A stretch of 64,000 bases of DNA from assembly GCF_018388425.1 (NCBI RefSeq), contig NZ_CP074406.1, positions 2,170,001-2,234,000 on the forward strand, given 5' to 3'. The notes beneath the pieces were generated by a model. That model was not told the origin of the DNA. It saw nothing but the letters and a program-made list of their open reading frames with translations, and did not search any database. The first letter of the stretch is position 1; each line of letters starts with the position of its first letter. The position numbers and the translations under genes are program-made. The stretch comes from Nocardioides faecalis. Its GTDB lineage: Bacteria > Actinomycetota > Actinomycetes > Propionibacteriales > Nocardioidaceae. Below, piece after piece: positions 54,693 to 64,000 of this stretch.

Positions 54693-56582
54693 TCAGGCGC
54701 CCGTCTCCCCCGCCGGTACGACGTCCTCGGCGAACTGCGTGCGGTAGAGCTCCTCGTAGCGCCCGCCGGCTGCCAGCAGCTCGGTGTGGGTGCCGCGCTC
54801 CACGATCCGTCCGTCCTCGACCACCGCGATCAGGTCGGCCGCGCGGATCGTGGACAGCCGGTGCGCGATCACCAGCGCGGTGCGACCGGTGAGGACCTCG
54901 GCCAGCGCCGCCTGCACCGCCGCCTCCGAGGTCGAGTCCAACGACGCCGTCGCCTCGTCCAGGATCACCACCTGCGGTTCCTTCATCAGCAGCCGGGCGA
55001 TGGTCAGCCGCTGCCGCTCGCCGCCGGAGAGCCGGTAGCCGCGCTCCCCCACGACGGTCTCCAGGCCGTCGGGCAGCGAGCGCACCAGGTCGGCCAGCCG
55101 GGCCCGGCGCAGCGCGTCCCACAGCTCCTCCTCGCCGGCCTCCGGCCGGGCCAGCATCAGGTTGCCACGGATGGTGTCGTGGAACAGGTGGCCGTCCTGG
55201 GTGACCATGCCGATGGCGTCCCGCACGCTGCGGGTGCTCAGCTCGCGGACGTCGACGCCCGCCAGGCGCACGGCGCCGGCATCGACGTCGTACAGCCTGG
55301 GCACCAGGGAGGCCAGCGTGGACTTGCCCGCCCCCGAGGACCCGACCAGTGCCACCACCTGTCCGGGCTCGGCGCGCAGCGTGACGCCGTGCAGCACCTC
55401 CTCGCCGCCGCGGGTGTCGAGCCGGGCCACCGCCTCCAGGGAGGCCAGCGACACCTTGTCGGCCGCCGGGTAGGCGAAGTGGACGTCGTCGAACTCGACC
55501 GCCACCGGCCCCTCGGGCAGCTCGCGGGCGTCGGGAGCGTCGGTGATCAGCGGCGCCAGATCGAGCACCTCGAAGACCCGCTCGAAGCTGACCAGGGCCG
55601 CCATGACCTCGACCCGGGCGCTGGCCAGCGCGGTCAGCGGGGCGTAGAGCCGGGTCAGCAGCAGCGCCAGCGTGACGACCTCGCCGGCGTCCAGGGTGCC
55701 GGAGATGGCCAGGGAGCCGCCCACGCCGTACACGACGGCGATGGCCAGCGCCGAGACCAGCGTGAGCGCGGTGACGAAGGTGGTCTGCACCATCGCGGTG
55801 CGGACCCCGATCTGGGCCACCCGGCGGGCGCGGCTGGCGAACTCCGCCGACTCGGCCTCGGGGCGTCCGAACAGCTTGACCAGCGTGGCGCCCGGCGCGG
55901 AGAACCGCTCGGACATCTGGGTGCTCATCGCCGCGTTGTGGTCGGCCGCCTCGCGCTGGATGTCGGCCAGGCGCCGCCCCATCCGCCGGGCGGGCACCAC
56001 GAACACGGGCAGCAGCACCAGCGCGAGCAGGGTCACCTGCCACGAGATCCCGATCATCACCACCAGCGTCAGCGCGAGGGTGACGAAGTTGCCCACCACG
56101 CCGGAGAGCGTCGAGCTGAACGCGCGCTGCGCGCCGATCACGTCATTGTTGAGCCGGCTGACCAGGGCGCCGGTGTGGGTGCGGGAGAAGAACGCCACCG
56201 GCATCGTCTGCACGTGGTCGAAGACGGCGGTGCGCAGGTCGAGGATGAGGCCCTCGCCGATCCGCGAGGACAGCCACCTCCCGGCCAGGCCGGCGGCGGC
56301 GTCGGCGACCGCGAGGGCGGCGATGATGAGCGCGAGCCGGACCACCACCGGACGGCCCTCGCCGTCCACGATCGCGTTGACGACGCCACCGGCGAGCACG
56401 GGCGTGGCCACGGCCAGCGCCGCACCCACCACGCTGAGCACCACGAAGCCGATGAGCTTGGCCCGGTGCGGACGGGCGAACGCGAGGATCCGGCGGGCCA
56501 GCGCGACGTCGAAGGACCGCTTCCCGCTCGGTCCGTGCGCGCTGCGGTACACCTGGTTCCAGGCGATCGACTCCATGCTCAT
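54693..56582 (-). CDS. ABC-type multidrug/lipid exporter (half transporter)
   Basis: A 629-aa fused transmembrane plus ATPase protein. Six membrane helices occupy residues ~35-320, then Walker A GSSGAGKSTLASLV, Q-loop DAIGMVTQDGHLFHD, signature LSGGERQRLTIARLL and Walker B VVILDEATASLD. It works as a dimer and exports drugs or lipids; substrate unknown. Start ATG at 56582; the ATG at 56576 has better spacing from GAGG. Confidence 0.92.
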   Translation of the reverse strand: MSMESIAWNQVYRSAHGPSGKRSFDVALARRILAFARPHRAKLIGFVVLSVVGAALAVATPVLAGGVVNAIVDGEGRPVVVRLALIIAALAVADAAAGLAGRWLSSRIGEGLILDLRTAVFDHVQTMPVAFFSRTHTGALVSRLNNDVIGAQRAFSSTLSGVVGNFVTLALTLVVMIGISWQVTLLALVLLPVFVVPARRMGRRLADIQREAADHNAAMSTQMSERFSAPGATLVKLFGRPEAESAEFASRARRVAQIGVRTAMVQTTFVTALTLVSALAIAVVYGVGGSLAISGTLDAGEVVTLALLLTRLYAPLTALASARVEVMAALVSFERVFEVLDLAPLITDAPDARELPEGPVAVEFDDVHFAYPAADKVSLASLEAVARLDTRGGEEVLHGVTLRAEPGQVVALVGSSGAGKSTLASLVPRLYDVDAGAVRLAGVDVRELSTRSVRDAIGMVTQDGHLFHDTIRGNLMLARPEAGEEELWDALRRARLADLVRSLPDGLETVVGERGYRLSGGERQRLTIARLLMKEPQVVILDEATASLDSTSEAAVQAALAEVLTGRTALVIAHRLSTIRAADLIAVVEDGRIVERGTHTELLAAGGRYEELYRTQFAEDVVPAGETGA

Positions 56583-56693
56583 GTCCTCGACGGTAGAACC
56601 TCAGGTGCGGTGGAGGACAAGCGGCGTCGTCCGGCTTCCACACCGCGCCCGACGCTGCCAGGATGAACGTGTCCCGGATCACAGGAGGACCGG

Positions 56694-57269
56694 ATGCGCA
56701 CCCTGATCAGCACCCACTTCATGTCGCTCGACGGTGTCGTCGAGGCTCCCGGTGGCGAGCCGGGCCACCGCAGCTCCGGCTGGACCTTCGCCGACCTGCC
56801 CTTCGTCGAGGACGCCTACGAGATCAAGGGCCGCGAGCAGGAGGAGGCCACGGCGATGCTGCTCGGCCGCCTCAGCTACGAGGCCTTCGCCCCGATCTGG
56901 CCGTCGATGACGGCGGAGTTCCCGCGCTACAACGCGATGCCGAAGTACATCGTGTCCACCACGCTGGGCGACGACGACCTGGTCGAGAACTGGGGTGAGA
57001 CCACCATCCTGCGCTCGATCGCCGACGTCGCCGCGCTCAAGGAGACCGAGGGCGGGCCGATCAGCATCCACGGCTCCGCGACCCTGGTCCGCGACCTGAC
57101 CGACGCCGGCCTTGTCGACCGGTTCCACCTGCTCGTCTTCCCGCTGCTCCTGGGCGCGGGGAAGCGGCTGTTCAGCGAGTCCGACAAGCCCAAGCAGATG
57201 CTGCGCCTGACCGAGTCCCAGGGCTACCGCAACGGCATCCAGAAGCTCGTCTACGACGTGGTGCGCTGA
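56694..57269 (+). CDS. Dihydrofolate-reductase-like protein (RibD C-terminal family)
   Basis: A 191-aa protein starting RTLISTHFMSLDGVVEAPGG, with LGRLSYEAFAPIWPSM and the late GSATLVRDLTDAGLVDRFHL, as in small DHFR/RibD-C domain proteins. Reductase of unknown substrate. AGGAGG precedes the ATG. Its end overlaps the convergent P-type ATPase gene by 19 bp. Confidence 0.86.
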   Translation: MRTLISTHFMSLDGVVEAPGGEPGHRSSGWTFADLPFVEDAYEIKGREQEEATAMLLGRLSYEAFAPIWPSMTAEFPRYNAMPKYIVSTTLGDDDLVENWGETTILRSIADVAALKETEGGPISIHGSATLVRDLTDAGLVDRFHLLVFPLLLGAGKRLFSESDKPKQMLRLTESQGYRNGIQKLVYDVVR

Positions 57270-59983
57270 GCGTCCGGCTCAGGGCCCGACCGGCGCCGGG
57301 GCAGGGTCTTGGACAGCTCGGTGAGCGCGAACACCACGACGGCGAGGACGAGGACGAGGCCCCACTCGCGCATCCCGATCGCCGCGGAGCCGAACCAGGT
57401 GTGCATGAACGGGGCGTAGACGAAGACCGCCTGCAGGACCAGGAGCGCCAGCGCCGACCACCAGATGGCCCGGTTGCCGTGCAGCACGTCGCGACTGACG
57501 CTGGAGGTCTGCAGGAAGCGGCAGTTGAGCAGGTAGGCGAGCTGGGCGAGGGCGAGCATGCTCACCGCCGTCGTACGGGCCTCCTCGATGGGTGCCCCGC
57601 GCTCGAGCTCGTAGTAGAACAGCGCCATCGCGACCCCGCCGATGAGCAGCGAGACCACCAGCACGCGCGCCAGGAAGGCCCGGCTGAGCAGGGGCGCCCG
57701 CGGGTCGCGCGGGGGCCGGTCCATCGATCCCCGCTCGGCCGGCTCGTTGGCCAACGACAACGACAGGGTCACCGCGGTGACCATGTTGATCCACAGCACC
57801 TGCACCGGCTCCAGCGGCAGGGTGAGTCCGGCGAGGACGGCGATCAGGATGACGAGCGACTGGGCGCCGTTGGTCGGCAGCAGGAACAGCACCGACTTGC
57901 GCACGTTGTCGTAGATCCGGCGCCCCTCCTCCACGGCCGCGACGATGGTGGCGAAGTTGTCGTCGCCGAGGACGACGTCCGCGGCCTCCTTGGTGGCCTC
58001 GGTGCCCTTGATCCCCATCGCGACGCCGACGTCGGCCTGGGCGAGCGCCGGCGCGTCGTTGACCCCGTCGCCGGTCATGGCCACGACCTCGCCGTGGTAC
58101 TGCAGCGCACGCACGATCCGGACCTTGTGCTCGGGGCTGGTGCGCGCGTAGACGTCCACCTCACGGACCCGCTCGCGCAGCGCCTCGTCGCTCATCTCCT
58201 CCAGCTCCGCGCCGGTGAGCACCCTGGTGCCGTCGCCGGCCAGCCCCATCTCGCGAGCGATCGCCGTGGCGGTGCCGGCGTGGTCGCCGGTGATCATCTT
58301 GACCGCGATGCCCCCTCGCTTGCACTCGGCGATCGCGGCGACGGCCTCGGGACGGGGCGGGTCCACGATGCCGACCAGGCCGACCAGCTCCAGGTCGCCC
58401 GCGACGTCAGCGGCGGTGAGGCCGGCGGGGGCGGCGGCACGGGGCACGGTGCGGGCCGCGGCCAGCACCCGCAGCCCCTGGGCGCTGAGCTCTTCGATCC
58501 GTCGCTCCCACAGGCCGGTGTCCAGCGGCTCGGCACCGCCGTCGGCGCCGGCCTGGGAGGTGCACCGGGCCAGCACCCGGTCCGGCGCCCCCTTGAGGAG
58601 CACGTGCCGCTCGCCGTGCGGGGACTCGACGAGGACGGCCATGTACTTGGTCGCGGAGTCGAACGGGAGCTCTGCGTGCCGGGTCCAGCCGTCGGGGGTG
58701 AACCCGGCCTTGGGTCCGAGCGCCCGCAGCGAGCCGTCGGTCGGCTCCCCGACCAGCCGCCACCCGTCGTCCTCGCGGACGAGGCGGGCGTCGTTGCACA
58801 GGGTCATCACCTCGGCCAGCACCCTCAGGTCGGCCCGGTCCTCGACGCTCACCGGAGCGTCGTCGAGTCGGACCTCGCCCTCGGGGGCGTACCCGACGCC
58901 CGTGACCTCGAGCTCGACGTCGGCGGTGAGCACGCGGGTGGCGGTCATCTCGTTCTTGGTCAGCGTGCCGGTCTTGTCCGAGCAGATGGTGGTGACCGAG
59001 CCGAGCGTCTCCACCGACGGCAGCCGACGGGTGATCGCGCGCCGCCGAGCCATCTGCTGGACGCCGAGTGCCATCGTGATCGTGACGAGTGCCGGCATCC
59101 CCTCCGGCACGGCGGCGACCGCGAAGCCGATCGCGGCCGAGATGAGGTGCTCGGCGCCGTCTCCGTAGACCAGTGCGCCGACCAGGATCATCACCGCGGC
59201 CATGACCACGATGAGCACGGCGAGCTGCTTGCCGAAACGGCCCAGGGTGCGTGAGAGCGGCGTCTCCAGCGGCTCGACCTCGGCGATCATCGCCTGGATC
59301 CGGCCGATCTCGGTGTCGGCCCCCGTACCCACGACGACCCCGCGACCCGTGCCCGCCACGACCAGGGTCCCGGAGAACAGCATGCTGCTGCGGTCGCCGA
59401 TCCCGGCGTCCGCGGCGACCGGTTCCGGGGACTTGCCGGCAGCCACCGACTCGCCGGTCAGGGCCGACTCCTCGACCTGCAGGTTGACCGCCTCGCTCAG
59501 GCGGATGTCCGCGGGCACCCGGTCCCCCGCCGCGACACGCACCACGTCCCCGGGCACCAGGCCCTCGGCCTCGGCGTGGCGCCAGGCGCCGTCGCGGCGG
59601 ACCGCGGCCCGCACGGAGAGCATCTTGGAAATGGCGTTCAGCGCCTGCTCGGCCCGGCCCTCCTGGATCAGCCCGACGGCGGCGTTGATCACGGTGACGG
59701 CGACGATGACGGTGACGTCCACCCAGTCGCGCAGCAGCGCCTTCAGGGCCGCGGAGGCGAGCAGGACGTAGATCAGGACGTCTCGGAACTGGTCGAGCAC
59801 CCGCCGCCACCAGGGTGTGCGGGCGGGAGGTGCGAGCCGGTTCGGGCCGACCTCGTCCAGGCGGCGACGCGCCTCGTCACCGCTGAGGCCATCCCTGGTG
59901 ACTCCCAGCTGCGCCAGCACCTCGTCGGCCGGCCGCGCCCAGGGCGCCTCGCCGGCCTCCACGGTCGAGCCGGGAGCCGCCAT
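57251..59983 (-). CDS. P2-type cation-transporting ATPase
   Basis: A 910-aa P-type ATPase. Actuator motif [10 protein letters not shown], membrane [15 protein letters not shown] (M4), phosphorylation site [12 protein letters not shown] with Asp near 345, nucleotide domain [11 protein letters not shown], hinge [12 protein letters not shown], and C-terminal four-helix cation domain. The PEGMPA motif groups it with Ca2+/Na+-type P2 pumps rather than heavy-metal P1B pumps; the ion is not certain. I start at the ATG at 59983. Confidence 0.92.
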   Translation of the reverse strand: MAAPGSTVEAGEAPWARPADEVLAQLGVTRDGLSGDEARRRLDEVGPNRLAPPARTPWWRRVLDQFRDVLIYVLLASAALKALLRDWVDVTVIVAVTVINAAVGLIQEGRAEQALNAISKMLSVRAAVRRDGAWRHAEAEGLVPGDVVRVAAGDRVPADIRLSEAVNLQVEESALTGESVAAGKSPEPVAADAGIGDRSSMLFSGTLVVAGTGRGVVVGTGADTEIGRIQAMIAEVEPLETPLSRTLGRFGKQLAVLIVVMAAVMILVGALVYGDGAEHLISAAIGFAVAAVPEGMPALVTITMALGVQQMARRRAITRRLPSVETLGSVTTICSDKTGTLTKNEMTATRVLTADVELEVTGVGYAPEGEVRLDDAPVSVEDRADLRVLAEVMTLCNDARLVREDDGWRLVGEPTDGSLRALGPKAGFTPDGWTRHAELPFDSATKYMAVLVESPHGERHVLLKGAPDRVLARCTSQAGADGGAEPLDTGLWERRIEELSAQGLRVLAAARTVPRAAAPAGLTAADVAGDLELVGLVGIVDPPRPEAVAAIAECKRGGIAVKMITGDHAGTATAIAREMGLAGDGTRVLTGAELEEMSDEALRERVREVDVYARTSPEHKVRIVRALQYHGEVVAMTGDGVNDAPALAQADVGVAMGIKGTEATKEAADVVLGDDNFATIVAAVEEGRRIYDNVRKSVLFLLPTNGAQSLVILIAVLAGLTLPLEPVQVLWINMVTAVTLSLSLANEPAERGSMDRPPRDPRAPLLSRAFLARVLVVSLLIGGVAMALFYYELERGAPIEEARTTAVSMLALAQLAYLLNCRFLQTSSVSRDVLHGNRAIWWSALALLVLQAVFVYAPFMHTWFGSAAIGMREWGLVLVLAVVVFALTELSKTLPRRRSGPEPDAQRTTS

Positions 59984-60049
59984 GCATCCATACAACCAGG
60001 GACCCGATGCGCGGCGGCGAGATCGCGCGGGCGCCCCTCGGCTCACCTG

Positions 60050-60203
60050 GTCAGCAGCGCGACGCACTCCACGTGGTGCGTCATCGGAAAAAGGTTTCGG
60101 CCCCTGAGCGTCAACGCGATCCTTTGCGATCGGACGCCTCCGTGACCCAGAAACCACCTCTGACCTGCAGCGATGCCGTTCTCGACATTGGTGGGCGTCG
60201 GCG
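60050..60203. repeat. 154-bp direct repeat, copy 1 (boundary of accessory island)
   Basis: Aligns without gaps to 62535-62688 with about 13 mismatches by eye. On the minus strand its first part encodes LFPMTHHVECVALLTR and a stop, the usual C-terminus of RumA/TrmA-type RNA methyltransferases; only this tail is present. The repeats may be the ends of an inserted segment or two insertions of the same element. Confidence 0.88.
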
Positions 60204-60363
60204 CGGGGTTGCAGACCTATGCGAATCAAAGCGAGCCCATTCCGAGCCCTCCCGTCGACGGCCGCCGACGAGCGCACCCGGCTGCAGGTGCAGCGCCGCA
60301 GACCGCGTTGATGAGAGTCCGAGGCGGGACGGCTAGCTAGCGCAATAGCTACTTCGCTACCTC

Positions 60364-60505
60364 CTCTCGCCACAACGAGAGAAGGCGGTCTGTCCTCTGT
60401 GGCACTGTCCCGCGCGTTACCTCGGGTGGCCGATAGCCACCACCCTGCCCTGTGGAGCCCGGACTTTCCTCGACACCTTTCCACGAAGCAAGGCGACGCG
60501 GTCGC
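60364..60505 (-). pseudogene. 5' fragment of an RNase P RNA gene (rnpB)
   Basis: On the minus strand the segment reads like the 5' third of actinobacterial RNase P RNA: GACCGCGTCGCC, the conserved GAGGAAAGTCCGGGCTCCAC, CAGGGCAGGGTGGTGGC, CCACCCGAGGTAACGCGCGG and GACAGTGCCACAGAG, then CAGACCGCC and a short hairpin. Homology ends near 60364. The 3' conserved part (AGAATCCGGCTTACAG) is missing from the window, so this copy cannot be functional. It may have been carried in by a mobile element. Confidence 0.8.
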
Positions 60506-60525
60506 AGAGCCGCGCCGCTGAGGGG

Positions 60526-60936
60526 ATGACCGACCTCGTCTCAGCGCTGCACCTTGTCAGCGGCGAGCCGTTCACCGACCTGCGCAAGGACGGCTGGGGT
60601 TGGCTCGTCGGAGGCGACCGCCTCGACCACATCATGACCGCGGCGATCGTGGACGTCGGGCACATCGTCACCACCCATGCTCTGGCAAGTGGCGACTTCG
60701 CGCTGGCCGACTTCGGGTCCAACGTCGCACTCGCCGCGTCGCCGTACGACGAAGTTGCGAATCTCGACCGCGTCGCGGTCGACCGGGCCATGGGCGACGT
60801 TGAAGGAGCCGAAGCACGGCAGCGGAACGGCATCTCCAACCGAAGCGACGACGACTACGGGCCGATCGAGATTCCGCCCCGCACGTCCGGGATCATGAAG
60901 CAGAATCAGTCGTCTTCCACCCGTCGTACTGGCTAG
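60526..60936 (+). pseudogene. C-terminal fragment of a BTAD/LysM-type protein
   Basis: A 136-aa open frame: SGEPFTDLRKDGWGWLVGGD, DHIMTAAIVDVGHIVTTHAL and GISNRSDDDYGPIEIPPRTS. These match the last part of large actinobacterial proteins with LysM and bacterial transcriptional activator (BTAD) domains that often accompany mobile elements. The N-terminal LysM, membrane and most BTAD repeats are absent, so I treat it as a fragment. It abuts the next convergent gene by 1 bp. Confidence 0.6.
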
Positions 60937-60937
60937 T

Positions 60938-61525
60938 TCATGCCCCTAGATCACGGGTGACGTGCGCGTAAAGCCCCGGCAGTCCTCCATATCGATCCCA
61001 TGGTCCGTTGCGGAGGAAGTGGCTGACCGTGATCCCGTGCACCATGCTCGCGGGGTCGAAGTGACGGACACCCGGTGCCGCCAACATCGTGCGCTGATAG
61101 TTGACGTCGACGCCACGCTTAGGATCAGGGCCCTTGTCTGCGTACACCACCCACTCAGCCTCGGGGATGGCTGCCTTGGCCAGCAGGCCCCAGTGGATCC
61201 CGACGAGATCGATCAACCAAAGTCCGTCATCGGAGAAGTACTCACTCGGTTCGGCCGCATGCCAGGGAGGCCGTGTTCCGCGCTGGGGATCGTCTGCTGG
61301 TTGCGATGTCCGAAGCGTCAGCTCCCTGGCTCCTGCGGAGTCGAACCAGCGCGTGTACCAGTCCCAGAGGGCGGGAAGCTCCTCGGGGCCGTCGAGCAGC
61401 GCGCTCGGCTGGCCCGCGGCGGAGAGTTCCGCCGCTAGCCACCGTCGTCGTGGCTCGCCCGCCGCGGCATAGGCGTTCCGGTAGGAACGGGCGTCTTCGG
61501 CAGTCAGTTCACTGAAGTCAAGCAC
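60938..61525 (-). CDS. Hypothetical protein, candidate immunity gene for adjacent toxin
   Basis: I do not recognise this 195-aa protein. It is mostly alpha/beta with many Trp residues (PALWDWYTRWFDSAG; RTRPPWHA-like GTRPPWHAAEP; LIDLVGIHWGLLAKAA). It starts at the GTG at 61525 with AAGGAG directly after the toxin stop, 10 bp upstream, so it is coupled to the toxin gene. In polymorphic-toxin loci a small gene just downstream of the toxin is normally its immunity protein; that role is inferred. Confidence 0.55.
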   Translation of the reverse strand: MLDFSELTAEDARSYRNAYAAAGEPRRRWLAAELSAAGQPSALLDGPEELPALWDWYTRWFDSAGARELTLRTSQPADDPQRGTRPPWHAAEPSEYFSDDGLWLIDLVGIHWGLLAKAAIPEAEWVVYADKGPDPKRGVDVNYQRTMLAAPGVRHFDPASMVHGITVSHFLRNGPWDRYGGLPGLYAHVTRDLGA

Positions 61526-61542
61526 CCTTGCAGAACTCCTTG

Positions 61543-62296
61543 TCACGGGGTGTGAATGATGTAGGGGATGCCATTCTCCTCGAGGAGTTCGCGAAGATCG
61601 TCGTCAGGTCCGACACCGCCGTCCTCCTTCGGGAAGAATTGCCACTCGACATCATCGATTGGGGTATTGGTCCTCGAGGAGAGCTCGGTCCTTTCGGACT
61701 TGCTTGGCAATGAAGTCGTTGAGCTCGATAAACCCGTTCTTCGCTTCGATAGCGAGCTTGGTTGTTGGCGAGTAGACATCCGGATACCTGCCGCCTGTTC
61801 GGCCGGTCGATCCTGGCGCCGGGAACAACGTCTGCTTCGGCAGCGCGCCCGGCGTGATGCTGCGCAGGTAGTTCTCGGCTTCTTTCTCCTTCGCATACCT
61901 CCGAGGTGAGGGGGTTGTGTGCCGAGCTCCGTCGAGCCCACGGGCGAGGACGCCGAAGTCGAAGCGGTTGGTGGCGTAGTTGACAATTGCTTCGTCGGAG
62001 ATCCCATGGTCACGGATCTTCTTGATGCTGGTCCCGTCGACGGCCTTGAGGATCTGCAGTTTGAGTCCGAGCGGGATCTTCTTGCTCGAGGTGATGAACC
62101 CGACGGTGTCGAGAGCCCGTCGTGCAGAGACTCGGTTGATGAACTTCAACGTCTTCGAGTCCACGGCCCCGGCGTCCCCGACGATCGGGATGAGCGAGAT
62201 GAGCGACAGAGCTGAGATCCCGGCGCTGACGACGTCGAGGTCGGTGACGGCACCGATGAAGTCGACGATGTCCTTGTAACCGAAGAATCCGGCCAC
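61543..62296 (-). pseudogene. Frameshifted restriction-endonuclease-fold toxin remnant
   Basis: The frame from 62296 to 61652 encodes 214 aa with ISLIPIVGDAGAVDSKTLKF (pre-toxin type) and a PD...ExK nuclease core, YPDVYSPTTKLAIEAKNG. After LLEDQYPNR it meets a stop, but the next frame from about 61665 to 61543 continues with the typical end of such toxins (TPIDDVEWQFFPKEDGGVG, then LLEENGIPYIIHTP). A single indel near 61655 thus splits the C-terminus. The N-terminal delivery region is also missing. The nuclease motif itself lies before the break. Confidence 0.7.
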
Positions 62297-62370
62297 GATG
62301 GTGGTGATGACGCCCGTAGGCGCGCTCCGCGCCCGCCTACGGACCGTTGTGCGTGCTCAGAGGCTCTCCC

Positions 62371-62403
62371 CTGCCACGTAGCAGTCCCGCTGCCACGTAG
62401 CAG
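62371..62403. repeat. Short direct repeat (two copies)
   Basis: CTGCCACGTAGCAG occurs at 62371-62384 and again at 62390-62403, 19 bp apart. Just before it, CGTAGGCG...CGCCTACG (62315-62341) forms a short hairpin. Both lie between the toxin remnant and the second long repeat. Confidence 0.7.
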
Positions 62404-62534
62404 CAGGGCTCGACCACAGGGCCGGAATCCGGGCTCGCGATTCCAAAGTGAGCCCAAAGTGAGCCCTAAGGCCGGTTTTCGGGGGTCGACGCCGGAGATC
62501 GCGATCACATCACCGCGGATCAGAGGCGGTTTTC

Positions 62535-62688
62535 GTCAGCAGCGCGACGCATTCCACGTGGTGCGTCATCCGGAGCAGGTTTCGGCCCCTGAGCGTGAAC
62601 GCGATCCCTTGCGATCGGACGCTTCCGTAGCCCAGAAACCGCCTCTGACCTGCAGCGATGTCGTTCTCGACCTTGGTGGGCGTCGGCG
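62535..62688. repeat. 154-bp direct repeat, copy 2 (boundary of accessory island)
   Basis: Pairs with 60050-60203, 2485 bp apart. On the minus strand it reads MTHHVECVALLTK without a stop at the same place, because the flank differs. Here a small inverted repeat surrounds most of it: CAGAGGCGGTTTT (62521-62533) versus GAAACCGCCTCTG (62635-62647). That inverted repeat is absent from copy 1. Confidence 0.88.
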
Positions 62689-63430
62689 TCGGACATGTCG
62701 AGGTCTTTCAGGTGGACGGCGTAGGAACCTCCATCCTTGAGAGGCCTCGACCTCTATCTGCTCAACGACGCGCCGTCTGACCACGACGGGGAACTACACC
62801 CTCGTCCGTGAAGAGCCCTCAATCGTGGAGCGGATAGTCGCAACGCGTAGGCGCGACGTCGAACTCACTCCTGCGAGCACCACCCGCGTCGCAACGCCGT
62901 CAAGGCGCTTCCAAGGACCAGGTGGGCCACCTCGGCTCCGTGCGGATGAAGGCCCTCAACACCGCCTTCCACGGTCCCGACCAGTGGTAGGCGTTCGCCG
63001 CGACCACGCGCCCGAAGCACGCCGCGACCACCGCATGGGTGGCGCAGGTCGGAGCTCGCGTAGATGAGCAGGTCGCGGTGCGCGGCCAACTGCCGGCGCA
63101 CTACACGACCGCAGGCGCCGAGGCTGCCGCCGCAAGGTTGAAGTCGATGCTCGAGCAGCGCTCGCTCAGCCTCCGGAACAAGGACCGACCAGCCGTCTGC
63201 TCGGCCTCGTGCGGCTGCACCTGGCCGGGGTCGATGACCCCGGGGCGCAATCACCGCGTCCTGCGCGCTACCGCCGAGGCGGCAGGCGGCCGAGGGGCTA
63301 CCCCAGGGGCAGCAACCGCGACCCGCGCGGCACCGCCTCGCTGCGCTGACTCCAGCGCAGATGGAGCTGCAGATGCACGAAGTAGGAAGCCCTGGAGTCG
63401 CCCCTGGCCGACCGTGCGCCAAGTGGCGGG
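62689..63430. other. Region with no recognisable gene
   Basis: Short open frames exist on both strands, but none shows a known domain, a ribosome binding site or a consistent codon pattern. It reads like decayed coding sequence next to the repeat-bounded island. Confidence 0.5.
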
Positions 63431-63922
63431 CTACAGCGCCAGCTTGAAGCCCTCATGGGAGGCGATGAAGCCGAGCCCGGAGTAGAAGCGGTGCGCCTCG
63501 GGACGCTGCTTGTCGCTGGTGAGCTGGACCAGGCCGCAGCCGCGGCGCTTGGCCTCGGCGATGGCCCAGGTGAACATGGCCCGGCCCAGACCGCTGCTCC
63601 GCAGGTCGGCGTGGACCCGAACCGCCTCGATTTGGGCCCGTAGCGCGCCGCGGCGAGCGAGCCCGGGAATGAAGGTCAGCTGCATCGTCGCCACGACCAT
63701 GCCGTCGGACTCTGCCACCAGCAGGAGATGTGCTGCGTCTGCGTCGATAGCCTCGAAGGCCCGGACATACGTCTGGAGCCCCTCCGCGCCCTCTGCTCCG
63801 TCTCGCCCCGCGCCCAGCGGGTCGTCGGTCAAGAGCTCGACGATGCTCGGCACGTCGTGGATGGTCGCTCGTCGCAGACTCGCGGTGGCGTCGGGGGTTC
63901 GGAGCAGTCCTAGTTCGGTCAC
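63431..63922 (-). CDS. GNAT-family N-acetyltransferase
   Basis: A 163-aa GNAT protein. The acetyl-CoA loop is RSSGLGRAMFTWAIAEAKRR (R-x-x-G-x-G), preceded by IEAVRVHADL and followed by QLTSDKQRPEAHRFYSGLGF, the usual C-terminal strand-helix. It acetylates an amine of unknown identity. It lies outside the repeat-bounded island and has ordinary codon use. Confidence 0.88.
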   Translation of the reverse strand: MTELGLLRTPDATASLRRATIHDVPSIVELLTDDPLGAGRDGAEGAEGLQTYVRAFEAIDADAAHLLLVAESDGMVVATMQLTFIPGLARRGALRAQIEAVRVHADLRSSGLGRAMFTWAIAEAKRRGCGLVQLTSDKQRPEAHRFYSGLGFIASHEGFKLAL

Positions 63923-64000
63923 GTCGCAGATGGTGCCCTACCCACGACAGGTGACAGACGCCTTGCCTGAGCGGACGATCGGATCGCGGCAGCCTGATCA

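Noticed and set aside
61640..61670. Programmed ribosomal frameshift in the toxin gene
   Set aside because: There is no clear slippery heptamer or downstream structure; a simple indel in a decaying gene, or a sequencing error, is more likely.
62689..63430. Degenerate transposase or insertion sequence
   Set aside because: No transposase motif, terminal inverted repeats or target duplication could be found; left as unannotated.

Overview
The window is high-GC actinobacterial DNA (GTG starts, ATGA/TGATG gene overlaps, many leaderless-looking promoters). Gene content and order fit a sterol-degrading member of the Nocardioides / Mycobacteriales type. I favour a Nocardioides-like organism, but that is inference from family resemblance only.

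Layout. 1-1.1 kb: start of ribD under an FMN riboswitch. 1.2-6 kb: the C3 side-chain module of cholesterol catabolism (fused FadE28-FadE29, MaoC half of ChsH2, DUF35 half of ChsH2, ChsH1, Ltp2). 6-12 kb: alpha/beta hydrolase, wax ester synthase/DGAT, HSL-type esterase and a FadE34/ChsE3-type double acyl-CoA dehydrogenase. 11.9-15.7 kb: an unassigned four-gene set (O-methyltransferase-like, alpha/alpha-toroid protein, second methyltransferase, GT4 glycosyltransferase). 15.9 kb: kstR, the sterol repressor. 16.6-20 kb: two steroid-type SDRs, a 3Fe-4S ferredoxin, a PPOX-fold protein and an FNR-type reductase. 20-30.5 kb: a complete mce4 sterol importer operon (yrbE4A, yrbE4B, mce4A-F, two Mce-associated proteins). 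Seven KstR-type operators (TnnAACnnGTTnnA, up to one mismatch) precede these units, so 1.2-30.5 kb reads as one sterol uptake and side-chain degradation regulon.

30.7-38.2 kb: a 2-TM channel, uvrB, a phospholipase-D-type enzyme, and a repair set (HhH-GPD glycosylase, TetR, ATP-dependent DNA ligase LigB). 38.3-41 kb: a TetR gene and two tandem paralogous membrane proteins; between the paralogs lies a fossil of a second TetR copy. 41-46.7 kb: fatty-acid genes in the order known from M. tuberculosis Rv0241c-Rv0243 (htdX, fabG4, fadA2), then tesB and a PAC2 protein. 46.7-60 kb: housekeeping and envelope genes (gluzincin lipoprotein, dxs, NUDIX, DUF3105, thiamine-binding protein, acnA, ABC exporter, DHFR-like, P-type ATPase).

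60-63.4 kb is different: a mosaic of debris bounded by a 154-bp imperfect direct repeat. It holds a 5' fragment of an RNase P RNA gene, a C-terminal fragment of a BTAD/LysM protein, a possible immunity gene, and a frameshifted restriction-endonuclease-fold toxin. A GNAT acetyltransferase follows. I see no tRNA, intact rRNA, CRISPR array or intact transposase. The most interesting leads are the rearranged igr-type module, the KstR-linked glycosyl/methyl-transferase cluster, the TetR fossil between membrane paralogs, and the repeat-bounded island.
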